This document shows, piece after piece, positions 16,691 to 25,151 of a DNA stretch of 39,155 nt. The notes beneath the pieces were generated by a model. It ran no database searches. It saw only the letters and a program-made list of their open reading frames with translations, and was not told the origin of the DNA. The DNA is taken from the NCBI GenBank assembly GCA_022841545.1, contig JALHRF010000025.1, forward strand, positions 1 through 39,155, given 5' to 3'. The stretch comes from Bauldia sp. Lineage in GTDB: Bacteria > Pseudomonadota > Alphaproteobacteria > Rhizobiales > Kaistiaceae. The position numbers and the translations under genes are program-made. Position 1 is the first letter of the stretch, and the number at the start of each line of letters is the position of its first letter.

Positions 16691-17773
16691 TCACATCACC
16701 ATGCCGTTCGACGCGAAGACGTGGCAGCGCGTCGGGTCGAAGATGATGCCGACGTTCTCGCCCGCCTTGCCTTTGTAGTCGCCGTCGTCCTGGACGACGA
16801 TCGTCCCGGCCGGCGTGTCGACATACATGATCGTCGCATTGCCGAGATGTTCGACGATCTGGATCGTGCCGGGGAGGTTGCTGTTGGCGGCGCCGGCCGC
16901 GCTGATGCCGACATGCTCCGGCCGGATGCCGAGCTCCAGCCCGCCGTTCTTCTTGGCCGGCCCTTTTCGTGTCGTGACCGTCACCTGGCCGCCGCCCTTG
17001 AGGTCGAGGGCCGCGGTCGAGCCGTCGACCTGCTTCAGGTCGGCCGGGACGAAATTCATGGTCGGCGACCCGATGAACGAGGCGACGAACTTGTTCTCCG
17101 GCGACAGGTAGAGGTCCATCGGCGCGCCGATCTGCGAGATCACGCCGTGGTCGAGCACGACGATCTTGTCGGCGAGCGTCATCGCCTCGACCTGGTCGTG
17201 GGTGACGTAGATCATGGTCGACTTGAGGTCGTTGTGGAGCTTGGCGATCTCGATCCGCATCTGGACGCGGAGCATGGCGTCGAGGTTGGACAGCGGCTCG
17301 TCGAAGAGGAACACCTCCGGCTCGCGGACCAGCGCCCGGCCAATGGCGACGCGCTGGCGCTGGCCGCCGGAAAGCTGGGCGGGCTTGCGGTCGAGGAGCT
17401 GCTCCAGCTGGAGCATCTTCGCGACCTCGTTGGTGCGCCGCTCGATCAGGTCCTTTGGCGCCTTGGCGACGCGGAGCGAAAACGAGATGTTCTGACGGAC
17501 CGTCATGTGCGGGTAGAGCGCATAGGACTGGAACACCATGGCGATGCGGCGCTTGGCCGGCGGCACATGGGTGACGTCGACCCCGCCGATATGGATCGAG
17601 CCGGCGGTCACCGCCTCCAGCCCCGCGATCATCCTGAGCAGGGTGGACTTGCCGCAGCCGGACGGGCCGAGAAGCGCACAGAACGCGCCCTTCTCGACGG
17701 AGAGGTCGAGATTCTGTATCGCCACGACCGGACCATAGTTCTTCTTCACGCCCCTGAGTTCGACGTCCACCAC
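16691..17773 (-). CDS. Sugar ABC transporter ATPase (MalK/UgpC type)
   Basis: 360 residues from a GTG (a second GTG follows at once; either fits AGAGGAGACCGA). The longer frame upstream is not family-like. ATPase motifs: Walker A GPSGCGKST, Q-loop MVFQSYALYPHMTV, signature LSGGQRQRVAIGRAL, Walker B VFLFDEPLSNLD and switch VTHDQVEAM. The C-terminal regulatory/TOBE region contains GSPTMNFVPA and LGIRPEHVG, as in MalK/UgpC/MsmK. It powers import by the two permeases encoded upstream in the same operon; it might be shared with other CUT1 importers. It is last in the operon, 40 bp after the GH127 gene. Confidence 0.93.
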   Translation of the reverse strand: MVDVELRGVKKNYGPVVAIQNLDLSVEKGAFCALLGPSGCGKSTLLRMIAGLEAVTAGSIHIGGVDVTHVPPAKRRIAMVFQSYALYPHMTVRQNISFSLRVAKAPKDLIERRTNEVAKMLQLEQLLDRKPAQLSGGQRQRVAIGRALVREPEVFLFDEPLSNLDAMLRVQMRIEIAKLHNDLKSTMIYVTHDQVEAMTLADKIVVLDHGVISQIGAPMDLYLSPENKFVASFIGSPTMNFVPADLKQVDGSTAALDLKGGGQVTVTTRKGPAKKNGGLELGIRPEHVGISAAGAANSNLPGTIQIVEHLGNATIMYVDTPAGTIVVQDDGDYKGKAGENVGIIFDPTRCHVFASNGMVM

Positions 17774-17813
17774 TCGGTCTCCTCTGTCCTCCGCGGCCCG
17801 GCAAGGCCGCCCG

Positions 17814-19718
17814 CTACCCTTCGGGAATCCATACCAGCATCTGGCCCGGACCGCGATTGCACCAGAGATAGTAGGGGATCGCGGTGAGTTTGGCATCACC
17901 GGTTTTTGCGGGAGTCTGGCGGTAAAGCGCACCGTCCCAATCGTCCGTCTCCATGGCCGTCGCATCGGCCACGACCGTCACGATCCCGCCGAACAGGTCG
18001 CCGCGCTCCGCCGGCTCCAGCAGCGCCCCCCGCGGTAGCCGGAGCCGCTTCACCGGCAGCTTGCCGTTGTCGGGCTGTTCGGCGCAGTAGACGAGCGGCC
18101 CGCGCCGGATCGCCACGCGCCCGACATCCGCCCGTACGTCGGGGTGCGCGTAGATGCGCTCGGCCGGCATGGGCAAGTCGATCTCGACGGTGTCGCCCGC
18201 CTTCCACGCGCGGCGGAGCGCGACATAGCCGCTGGTCTTCGCCGCGGTATCGACCGGCTCGCCGTTCAGCCGCATCGTCTCGCCGCGCGCCCATCCGGGG
18301 ATGCGGAGCTTCAGGGTGAAGGTCGCCGGGGCGTCGGGATCGACCACGATCCTCACCTTGCCCGACCAGGGATAGTCCGCGGTCTGCCGGATCGTGACGG
18401 GACGCCCGCCGGCGTCGAGCCGCGCCGTGCTGCCGCCATAGAGGTGGACGGCGATGGTATCTTCGTCGGTCGAATAGAAATAGCCGCCGACCGAGGCCAC
18501 GAGGCGCGACACGTTCATCGTGCAGCACGGGCAGGTGTGCCATTGCCAGCGCGTGTCGTCGCCGTTCGATTCGAGCCGGTTCTCGTAGAAGTAGTGGGTG
18601 CCGTCGCGGGAGAGCCCGGCGAGCGCGCCGTTGAACAGCGCCAGCTCCATCACGTCGGCATACTTGCCGTCGCAATCGAGGTTGACCATGCGCTGCGCCC
18701 AGAAGATCAGCGCGACGGAGGCACAGGTCTCGGCATAGGCGGTGTCGTTCTCGAGGTCGTAGTCCTCGGTGAAGCCCTCGTTCGAGGCCGACGGGCCGAG
18801 CCCGCCGGTCACGTACATCCGCTTCGAGGTCACATCCTCCCACAGCACTTGGCAGGCGCGCTTCAGCGCCGCGTCGCCGAGCTCGGCGGCGAGGTCCGCC
18901 ATCGCGGTGTACATGTACATCGCCCTGACCGCATGGCCGACAGCCTTGTCCTGCTCGCGCACCGGCTTGTGGGACTGGCTGTATTCGTGGCTCTTGAACC
19001 AGTATTTCTTCGGGTCGTCGCCGCGTGCCACCGCCTCGACGTCGAAGTAGTGCGGCGGCTGCCGTCCGCGCTCGTCAATGAAGTAGACGGCGAGATCGAG
19101 ATGCTTCCTCTCGCCGAGCAGGCGATAGAGCTTGACCAGCGCCAGCTCGATCTCCTGGTGGCCGCAATAGCCGTGCTTCTGGCCGGGACCGGGACCGAGG
19201 ACGGTGGCGATGTGGTCGATGTATCGGAGCATGATGTCGAGGAGCTTTCGCCGTCCCGTCGCCTGGTAGTAGGCGATGGCGCCCTCGAGCATGTGCCCGG
19301 CGCAGTAGAGCTCGTGGCGGTCGCGGAGGTTGGTCCAGCGCTTGTCCGGCTCGCGGCCGAGATACCAGCAGTTCAGGTAGCCGTCCGGGGCCTGGGCCTT
19401 TTCGAGATCCGCGACGATCGCGTCGATCTGCGCCTCGATCGTGGCATCCCGACGGTGGCGGAGGGCATAGCTCGCCGCCTCAATCCACTTGCCGATGTCG
19501 GAATCCCAGAATACCTGCGTGGTCATCCCGTGGTTCCTGATTGGGATGCGGAGCGGCGGCGGCGGCTGCGGCAGCTTGAGCGAATCGAGGATGCCGTATT
19601 CGACGAGCCGCACATGCTGGCTCGGGATGGTAGCGTTGAGCACGGTGTCGAGGCGCTCGCGCCAGAAGGCGCCCTCCATGCTCACCTTGGTGAAGTCGAC
19701 CGGCTGCAATCCTGTCAT
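17814..19718 (-). CDS. GH127-family beta-L-arabinofuranosidase (DUF1680)
   Basis: 634 residues, full length for the family. The zinc/catalytic set of Bifidobacterium HypBA1 (Glu338, Cys340, Cys417, Cys418) can be placed as Glu330 and Cys332 in YAETCASVALIFWAQRM and Cys398 and Cys399 in WQWHTCPCCTMNVSRL; Cys398 would be the nucleophile. Other markers: RDRHELYCAGHMLEGAIAYY, KHGYCGHQEIELAL, YVTGGLGPSASNEGFTEDYDL, and a C-terminal beta-sandwich. No signal peptide, so it acts in the cytoplasm on imported oligosaccharides. It is inside the ABC-transport operon after the LacI gene, so the importer probably brings in an L-arabinofuranose-containing oligosaccharide or related sugar. Substrate is inference; GH127 also includes members with other specificities. 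Confidence 0.88.
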   Translation of the reverse strand: MTGLQPVDFTKVSMEGAFWRERLDTVLNATIPSQHVRLVEYGILDSLKLPQPPPPLRIPIRNHGMTTQVFWDSDIGKWIEAASYALRHRRDATIEAQIDAIVADLEKAQAPDGYLNCWYLGREPDKRWTNLRDRHELYCAGHMLEGAIAYYQATGRRKLLDIMLRYIDHIATVLGPGPGQKHGYCGHQEIELALVKLYRLLGERKHLDLAVYFIDERGRQPPHYFDVEAVARGDDPKKYWFKSHEYSQSHKPVREQDKAVGHAVRAMYMYTAMADLAAELGDAALKRACQVLWEDVTSKRMYVTGGLGPSASNEGFTEDYDLENDTAYAETCASVALIFWAQRMVNLDCDGKYADVMELALFNGALAGLSRDGTHYFYENRLESNGDDTRWQWHTCPCCTMNVSRLVASVGGYFYSTDEDTIAVHLYGGSTARLDAGGRPVTIRQTADYPWSGKVRIVVDPDAPATFTLKLRIPGWARGETMRLNGEPVDTAAKTSGYVALRRAWKAGDTVEIDLPMPAERIYAHPDVRADVGRVAIRRGPLVYCAEQPDNGKLPVKRLRLPRGALLEPAERGDLFGGIVTVVADATAMETDDWDGALYRQTPAKTGDAKLTAIPYYLWCNRGPGQMLVWIPEG

Positions 19719-19747
19719 GGCGCCTCAACCCTTCAGTTGACGTTGGT

Positions 19748-20836
19748 TCAAGCCGTCACCCGCCCGAGCCGCGCACCGCAGGAGTCGCGGACGACGAGGC
19801 TGCAGGGCAGGCGGCGGAGGCCGCGGAGCGGCTCGCCGGCGATCAGCCGGATGAGGTGGCTGCCGGCGGCGCGGCCGAGTTCGACGAGGTTCATGTCAAC
19901 CGTGGTGAGCGGCGGCCGCGTCGCCTCGGCAATGATCTCCCAGTTGTCGAAGCCGACGACCGACACCGCGTCGGGGACGACGATGCCGCGTTCGCGGAGC
20001 GCATCGCATACCCCGCGGGCGATCTGGTCGTTGCCGCAGGAGATCGCGTCGGGCGGCGGCACCCGGCCGCGGAAGAGCTGGGCGACCGCCTCGCGGCCCC
20101 AGCCCTCCGACCAGACGCCCGGCAGGTAGAATCCCTCCGGCTCGGTAAGCCCGTGGCTGGCCAGCGTCTTGCGGTAGCCGTCGCGGCGGAGCCGCACCGC
20201 CTCGAACCGTTCGGGCCCGGTGACATGGGCGATCCGCTTCCGCCCGAGGCGGGCGAGGTGGTCGACGGCGAGCACCGCGCCGGCCTCGTCGTCGGGGATG
20301 AGGCAGCAGGCGTCGGGGTCGTCGCTCTGCGAGAACACATAGAGGATGGGAACGCCCGGTACCGGCACCCTGAGCTGCGAGCGGCGGTCGGCACGGCGTG
20401 CGGTTACGACGATGCCGTCGACGCGCTTCGAAAGAAGCGACTCGACGTGCTGGGCCTCGCGTTCGGGATCGTCGGTGGCGTTGCACATGAAGACGGAAAT
20501 GCGGCTGTCGGTCAGGCATTCCTCCAGCCCCTCCATGATCGGGATGGTGAAGCGGCCGAAGGAGTCGGTGGAGATCAGGCCGACGGTGAAGGTCTGGCCA
20601 CGGTGGAGGCTCTGGGCGAGGTCGTTGGGGCGGAAGCCGAGGTCGCGCGCGGCCGAGATCACCCGCTCCCGCGTCTCCTGCCGGAGGCTGCCATTGTGGT
20701 TGAGCGCCTTGGACACGGTGCCGACGCTGACCCGGGCCAGACGCGCCACATCGCGGATGGTCGGGCGGCCCTCATGGGGGCGCCGTGCCGCCGCCTCCGC
20801 CGGGATTTCGCCGTCCGCCTGCTCAACCATCGCCAT
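19748..20836 (-). CDS. LacI-family regulator of the sugar operon
   Basis: 362 residues from the ATG preceded by GAGGGGGC. The N-terminal LacI HTH is at about residues 25-50 (PTIRDVARLARVSVGTVSKALN), then the hinge region RPNDLAQSLHRGQTFTVGLI and a periplasmic-binding-like effector domain ending SVVGFDNWEII...PPLTTVDMNLVELGRAA. It lies inside the operon it probably controls, 6 bp after the permease stop and 29 bp before GH127, giving an autoregulatory loop. The likely operator is the palindrome upstream of the binding-protein gene. The inducer is presumably the imported sugar or its hydrolysis product. Confidence 0.93.
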   Translation of the reverse strand: MAMVEQADGEIPAEAAARRPHEGRPTIRDVARLARVSVGTVSKALNHNGSLRQETRERVISAARDLGFRPNDLAQSLHRGQTFTVGLISTDSFGRFTIPIMEGLEECLTDSRISVFMCNATDDPEREAQHVESLLSKRVDGIVVTARRADRRSQLRVPVPGVPILYVFSQSDDPDACCLIPDDEAGAVLAVDHLARLGRKRIAHVTGPERFEAVRLRRDGYRKTLASHGLTEPEGFYLPGVWSEGWGREAVAQLFRGRVPPPDAISCGNDQIARGVCDALRERGIVVPDAVSVVGFDNWEIIAEATRPPLTTVDMNLVELGRAAGSHLIRLIAGEPLRGLRRLPCSLVVRDSCGARLGRVTA

Positions 20837-20842
20837 GCCCCC

Positions 20843-21742
20843 TCATTTCACGGCTCCGCTCAGGAATCCGGAGACGTAGTATTTCTGAAGGAGCACGTAG
20901 AACAGCACGCAAGGGATGATCGCGATGGTGATGCCGGCCTGGAGCATGCCCCAGTCGGTGCCGCCGATCGACGTCTCCTGCCGGGCGGCGGCGAGCACCA
21001 GCGGCAGGGTGAAGGTCGAGCCGCGGTTCATGATGACGAGGGCGGCGAGGAACTCGTTCCAGGAAGTGATGAAGGCGAACAGCGCCACGGTCACGATCGC
21101 CGGGCGGATCGCCGGCAGGTAGATGCGGGTGAGCACCTGCCAGCTCGTGCAGCCGTCGATGACGGCGGCTTCCTCGAGCTCGCGCGGCACCGCCTCGAAG
21201 CTGTTCCGCATGATGTAGATGCTGAACGGGATCTGGATCGCGGTGTGGATTATGGCGAGGCCGAACAGAGTATTGGTGAGGCGCATCCCGGCGAACATGA
21301 AGAACAGCGGCGTGAGCAGGGCCTGGTAGGGGATGATCAGGGCGAGGAGCAGGAGGCTGAACAGGAACTCCTTGCCCGGCACGGGGAAGCGGGCCAGCGC
21401 ATAGCCGGCGGGGATCGTGAGCCCGAGGCAGAAGAGAATCGCGAGAAGCGCGGTGCCGGCGCTGTTGAAGAGGTAGGTCAGCAGGCCGTCCTGGTAGGCC
21501 CAGAGGCGCTCGTAGCTGTCGAGGCTCAGTTCGTGCGGGAACCAGGTCGGCGGGATCGCCGCCGCCTCCATCGTGGTCTTGAACGAAGCCGCCACCGAGA
21601 AGACGAGCGGCGCGATCATCACCGCGACGATCGCCATGCAGATGGCGCCGACGAGGTAGCCGGTCCGGCCCGACGGCGCGGCGAAGGCGAAGCGGCGCAT
21701 GCCGGGCGCTGCCCGCCCCGCGAACGCATAGTCCGCGCTCAT
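20843..21742 (-). CDS. Sugar ABC transporter permease 2 (MalG/UgpE type)
   Basis: 299 residues. Start at the ATG overlapping the permease 1 stop (ATGA); the longer frame upstream runs antisense to real coding. About six TM helices. The EAA loop NSFEAVPRELEEAAVIDGCTSWQVLTRI..P contacts the ATPase. Also typical are SFKTTMEAAAIPPTWFP after TM1 and the C-terminal ITIAIIPCVLFYVLLQKYYVSG. This is the CUT1 MalG-type permease. Inner membrane, partner of permease 1, the MalK-type ATPase and the binding protein. Confidence 0.94.
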   Translation of the reverse strand: MSADYAFAGRAAPGMRRFAFAAPSGRTGYLVGAICMAIVAVMIAPLVFSVAASFKTTMEAAAIPPTWFPHELSLDSYERLWAYQDGLLTYLFNSAGTALLAILFCLGLTIPAGYALARFPVPGKEFLFSLLLLALIIPYQALLTPLFFMFAGMRLTNTLFGLAIIHTAIQIPFSIYIMRNSFEAVPRELEEAAVIDGCTSWQVLTRIYLPAIRPAIVTVALFAFITSWNEFLAALVIMNRGSTFTLPLVLAAARQETSIGGTDWGMLQAGITIAIIPCVLFYVLLQKYYVSGFLSGAVK

Positions 21743-22617
21743 GCGTGCGTCCTCCGGGTGAGCATGAGCTGGCCGATGGTCATCAGGAGGATGATGAGGG
21801 CGAGGATCAGAGACAGCGCCGCGCCGTAGCCGAGCTTCAGGTACGGGAACGAGTTGAGATAGATCCAGAACACCGAGGTGGCGGTCTGGTTGAAGGGCTG
21901 GCCGGCGGTCATCAGATAGAACTGGTCGAAGGCGAGCAGCGAGCCGATGACGCTGAACAGCGTGACGAGAAGGATGGTGCGGGCGGTCAGCGGCAGGGTG
22001 ATCATCCGCACCCGCTGCCAGTAGCGTGCGCCGTCGGCCATCGCCGCCTCGTTCACCTCCTGCGGGATCGCCTGGATCGCGGCGACGAAGAGGAGCATGC
22101 CGAAGCCGACCACCTTCCACACGATGGAGGCGATCACCGCCCACATCGCGCGGTTCGCATCCTCGCCGAACCAGACCACCGGCTTGTCGACCAGGCCGAG
22201 GTCGACCAGCCCGCGGTTGACGAGCCCGAAGTCGTAGCTGAACAGCCAGTACCAGAGCAGGCTCGATACCCCGAGGCCGATGACCACGGGGACGAAGACC
22301 ACGGCGCGGGTGAGTTTCCGGAGCGGCGTGTTCTGCGCGACGAGAAGCGCCAGTCCGTAGCCGAGGATCATCAGGATCGGCGTGATCCAGAGCGTGTATT
22401 CGAGCGTGAAGCCGAGCGAGGTCCAGAACTGGCGATCGTTCCAGGCGCGGACGAAGTTGGCGACGCCGACCCATCTGGGCGGCTCGATGATCGACCAGTT
22501 GTGGAACGACATCCACATCATCTGCACCACCGGCCAGGCGGTGAAGGCGAGGACGAAGAGGAGGGCCGGGGCGAGGTAGAGAAGCCCCGTCAGCCTGGCG
22601 TTGCGGCTTGCGTACAT
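21739..22617 (-). CDS. Sugar ABC transporter permease 1 (MalF/UgpA type)
   Basis: 292 residues with about six TM helices. Family landmarks: LLYLAPALLFVLAFTAWPVVQMMWMSF near the N-terminus, and the EAA loop IQAIPQEVNEAAMADGARYWQRVRMITLPL near residue 200. CUT1 family, the MalF-type half of the permease pair. Overlaps permease 2 by 4 bp and follows the binding protein gene by 75 bp. A G/C-rich stretch in that gap could favour higher binding-protein expression, though I see no clear hairpin. Confidence 0.94.
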   Translation of the reverse strand: MYASRNARLTGLLYLAPALLFVLAFTAWPVVQMMWMSFHNWSIIEPPRWVGVANFVRAWNDRQFWTSLGFTLEYTLWITPILMILGYGLALLVAQNTPLRKLTRAVVFVPVVIGLGVSSLLWYWLFSYDFGLVNRGLVDLGLVDKPVVWFGEDANRAMWAVIASIVWKVVGFGMLLFVAAIQAIPQEVNEAAMADGARYWQRVRMITLPLTARTILLVTLFSVIGSLLAFDQFYLMTAGQPFNQTATSVFWIYLNSFPYLKLGYGAALSLILALIILLMTIGQLMLTRRTHA

Positions 22618-22692
22618 CGACCGGTCCGGTGCTTTCCGAAATGGGGGGCCGCGGGCGAGGGAGTGGCGCCCGCGACCCGATGCGCCGTGCGG

Positions 22693-23952
22693 CTACTGCG
22701 CGGCGATCACCTTCATCTGCTCCTGCGCGTCCGCGATGATCTCGTCGAGATCGTCGTCGGTGTAATAGGCGCGCTGAAGCATCTGCAGCCAGGGACCCTG
22801 CGGCGAGTTGATCTGCTCGAAGAAGGTCAGCGTGTAGGGCGTCTGTCCGACCGACAGCGCCTTGGCCACGTCCTGCACCAGCGGCTCGGCGTTGAAATAC
22901 GGGTTGTCGGTCATGTCGGAGCGGGTCGTGAGGTTCAGCATCTTGGCGTAGCCCTCGACCTGCACTTCGTCCGACAGGATGAACTTCATGAAGTCGACCG
23001 CGTCGTCGACCCGCGTCGAGCCCTTCGGGATGGTGACGAGGTCGCCGCCGATGAAGGAGGCGGCCGAGCCCGGCTCGACGCCCGGCAGGAGGGCGATGCC
23101 GAAGTCCATGTTCGGGTTCTGCTCGCGGGCTAGCGTGATGTTGAAGTTGCCCGTGCCCATCATGCCGAGCTTGCCGGAACCGAAGCGGAGGTGGAAGGTC
23201 TCGCCGTTCTCGGCGCGGGCGTCGTCATGGACGTTGCCGGCCTTGATCATGTCGCGCGCCCACTGCAGCACTTCCTTGACGCCGTCGCCGACCAGCGGCT
23301 CGCCGTCGGCATTGGGCTCGATGCTGGCGCCGGAGGCCCACATCAGCGGGCCGACGGTGAAGATGTTGCAGCCGGCGCAGGAGCCGGGCAGGAAATAGCC
23401 CTTCACGTCGCCGCCGATCGCGGTGATCTTGTCGGCATATTCGCGGATCTCGGCGAGGCTGGTCGGCGGCTTCGCCGGGTCGAGCCCGGCCTCGCGGAAC
23501 AGGCCCTTGTTGTAGAAGAGCGCCGACACGTCGGCATAGAGCGGCACCCCGTAGAGGCGGCCGTCATAGGTCGCGACCGTCATGTGGCCTGGGCTCGCGG
23601 TCTTTAACGTCGGGTCGTCCTTGAAGTAGTCGGTGATGTCGACGAGCTGACCGGCCGCCTCGAATTGCGGGCCATAGATCAGGTCGAGGCCCATCAGGTC
23701 GGGCACGTCCCCGGAGGCGATGGCCTGGGCGAGCTTCGCCACCATCTCGGCATGCGGGATGTAGGTGAGCTGGATCTTCCGGTCGGGGTTCTTCTCGTTC
23801 CACATCTCGACCAGACGGTCGACCATGCCGGCATTTCCGCCGGAACGTTCCCACATCACCAGGTCCTCGGCGATCGCCGGGGCGGCTGCGGTCATGAAAG
23901 CCGATACGGCGATGCCGGCGACCAGAGTGGACAGTGCCTTGAAAAGTTTCAT
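22693..23952 (-). CDS. Sugar ABC transporter periplasmic binding protein
   Basis: 419 residues from the ATG preceded by GGGAGGAAATC; the frame extending to 24051 would put the operator and leader inside the gene. Signal peptide MKLFKALSTLVAGIAVSAFM followed by a likely cleavage after AIA. Then a solute-binding fold: MVDRLVEMWNEKNPDRKIQL, YGVPLYADVSALFYNKGLFREAGLDPAKPP, and MGTGNFNITLA, typical of extracellular solute-binding family 1 (CUT1). First gene of the operon. It selects the sugar; nature of the ligand inferred from the linked GH127 enzyme. Confidence 0.94.
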   Translation of the reverse strand: MKLFKALSTLVAGIAVSAFMTAAAPAIAEDLVMWERSGGNAGMVDRLVEMWNEKNPDRKIQLTYIPHAEMVAKLAQAIASGDVPDLMGLDLIYGPQFEAAGQLVDITDYFKDDPTLKTASPGHMTVATYDGRLYGVPLYADVSALFYNKGLFREAGLDPAKPPTSLAEIREYADKITAIGGDVKGYFLPGSCAGCNIFTVGPLMWASGASIEPNADGEPLVGDGVKEVLQWARDMIKAGNVHDDARAENGETFHLRFGSGKLGMMGTGNFNITLAREQNPNMDFGIALLPGVEPGSAASFIGGDLVTIPKGSTRVDDAVDFMKFILSDEVQVEGYAKMLNLTTRSDMTDNPYFNAEPLVQDVAKALSVGQTPYTLTFFEQINSPQGPWLQMLQRAYYTDDDLDEIIADAQEQMKVIAAQ

Positions 23953-24006
23953 GATTTCCTCCCGTTTGAGACATTTTGCATTGGCGCCTAAGCGGCGCTT
24001 TTTCTG

Positions 24007-24020
24007 GGAAAAGCTTTTCC
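24007..24020. promoter_or_regulatory. LacI-type operator and promoter of the sugar operon
   Basis: GGAAAAGCTTTTCC is a perfect 14-bp palindrome. On the minus strand it directly follows CTATATA (24021-24027), a -10-like box, so a bound repressor would cover the start of transcription. No good -35 was found at normal spacing, which is compatible with activation. The rest of the 345-bp gap to 24297 is A/T-richer than its surroundings and carries repeated GGAAAA/TTTTCC half sites (24152-24157, 24162-24167, 24226-24231) but no gene that I can support. Confidence 0.6.
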
Positions 24021-24297
24021 TATATAGCCACACAACCCCGAAGCAAGGCAAGGGGGGTTTATTCCGGCGCTGCAGATTTCCTCGGAATCGACGGAAACTC
24101 GTAGACCCGACATTGGCCGGAGCGGCGATACCCGTTCTCGCGACGGTCCCGTTTTCCTAAATTTTCCTGAGGACGCGACGCGTGTCATCTCCCCGCGGCG
24201 CGTGGATCAATGAATTGAAATAAAAGGAAAAAATGGCGGCAGTCGGCAGCTAATGGCGCGACGCCGCCGATTCCATTCGGAAAACGGCCGCCTGTGA

Positions 24298-24492
24298 TTA
24301 CCCGGCCGCTTCGAACGCGCGCTCCAGCATCTGCAGGCAGTCGGCGGCCTGGCGCCGCGAGGCTTCCTCTTCCCAGCGGGCCGAGATCTCGCGGAGGTCG
24401 CGAATGGCGGCGTCGACCGCCGTCAGGAGGTCGATGTCGTCGTACTCCGGCTCGATCCGGCTTCGCACAGGAAAAAGAATGATGTCCGCCAT
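24298..24492 (-). CDS. Small hypothetical protein
   Basis: 64 residues, MADIILFPVRSRIEPEYDDIDLLTAVDAA..., with a helical middle (AVDAAIRDLREISARWEEEASRRQ) suggesting a short coiled coil. Preceded by a G-rich ribosome site. No family recognised. The sequence is charged and protein-like, and no competing gene lies here. It is divergent from the host-attachment gene with 185 bp between the starts. Confidence 0.55.
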   Translation of the reverse strand: MADIILFPVRSRIEPEYDDIDLLTAVDAAIRDLREISARWEEEASRRQAADCLQMLERAFEAAG

Positions 24493-24677
24493 ACGCCCCC
24501 CGTTTGACGCAGATCAGAATCGCGATTCGCGTGAGGCTCTATAGGGCCAGTGAAGGGTTAACCGCGGGTCAACCGGCGCGTCCGATTGCGCTGGGGCGGG
24601 TCCCGTCCGCTGCCGACGGGAACAGCCCAAGCGTCGCGGGCGTTGCTACGATTGGGTCAGCAGGAAGGGTACAGCCG

Positions 24678-25136
24678 ATGGAACTGAAGCTCCGGCAGGG
24701 AACCTGGGTCGTCGTGTGCGACGGACGGAAGACCATCGTCCTTGAGAACATCGGCGACGAGCAATACCCGGATTTGCGCACCAGGAGCGCGCTGGAGGTC
24801 GAGGACGCCCCGACCAGCGCGCTTGGCACGGACCGGCCCGGCCGGGTGCATCAGAGTGTCGGCTCGGCACGGAGCGGGGTCGAGCAGACCGACTGGCATG
24901 ATCGCGACGAGCAGGAGTTCCTGAAGGCGCTCGCGGCACGCCTCGACAAGGCGGTGCTGGCGAAGGAGGTCAGCCACCTCGTCATCGTCGCCCCGCCGCG
25001 GGCGCTCGGCGTGCTCCGCAAGGCCTTCAGCCAGCACGTCACCAATGCGATCGTCACCGAGATCGACAAGGACCTCACCGGCGCGCCGGTATCGGACATC
25101 GAGCAGCACCTGTTCGGGGAGCGCCGGCGGAGCTGA
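24678..25136 (+). CDS. Host attachment family protein (PF10116)
   Basis: 152 residues from the ATG preceded by AGGAAGGG; a longer frame to 24504 has no ribosome site. The pattern TWVVVCDGRKTIVLENIGD, DWHDRDEQEFLKALAARLDKA, HLVIVAPPRALGVLRKAFSQHV and VTEIDKDLTGAPVSDIEQHL matches the 'protein required for attachment to host cells' family, named after an Agrobacterium gene. The fold is related to eRF1/baeRF-type domains, and the biochemical role is unknown. Its stop lies 15 bp before the convergent Fic gene's stop. Upstream, TTAACCGCGGGTCAA (24558-24572) resembles a CtrA box, with one mismatch. Confidence 0.82.
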   Translation: MELKLRQGTWVVVCDGRKTIVLENIGDEQYPDLRTRSALEVEDAPTSALGTDRPGRVHQSVGSARSGVEQTDWHDRDEQEFLKALAARLDKAVLAKEVSHLVIVAPPRALGVLRKAFSQHVTNAIVTEIDKDLTGAPVSDIEQHLFGERRRS

Positions 25137-25151
25137 GGCCGCAAGGTGCCG

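Noticed and set aside
23983-24003. GCGCC/GGCGC hairpin followed by five T residues on the plus strand
   Set aside because: No plus-strand gene lies upstream of it. It is within the leader of the minus-strand binding-protein gene, so it is at most a leader structure there.
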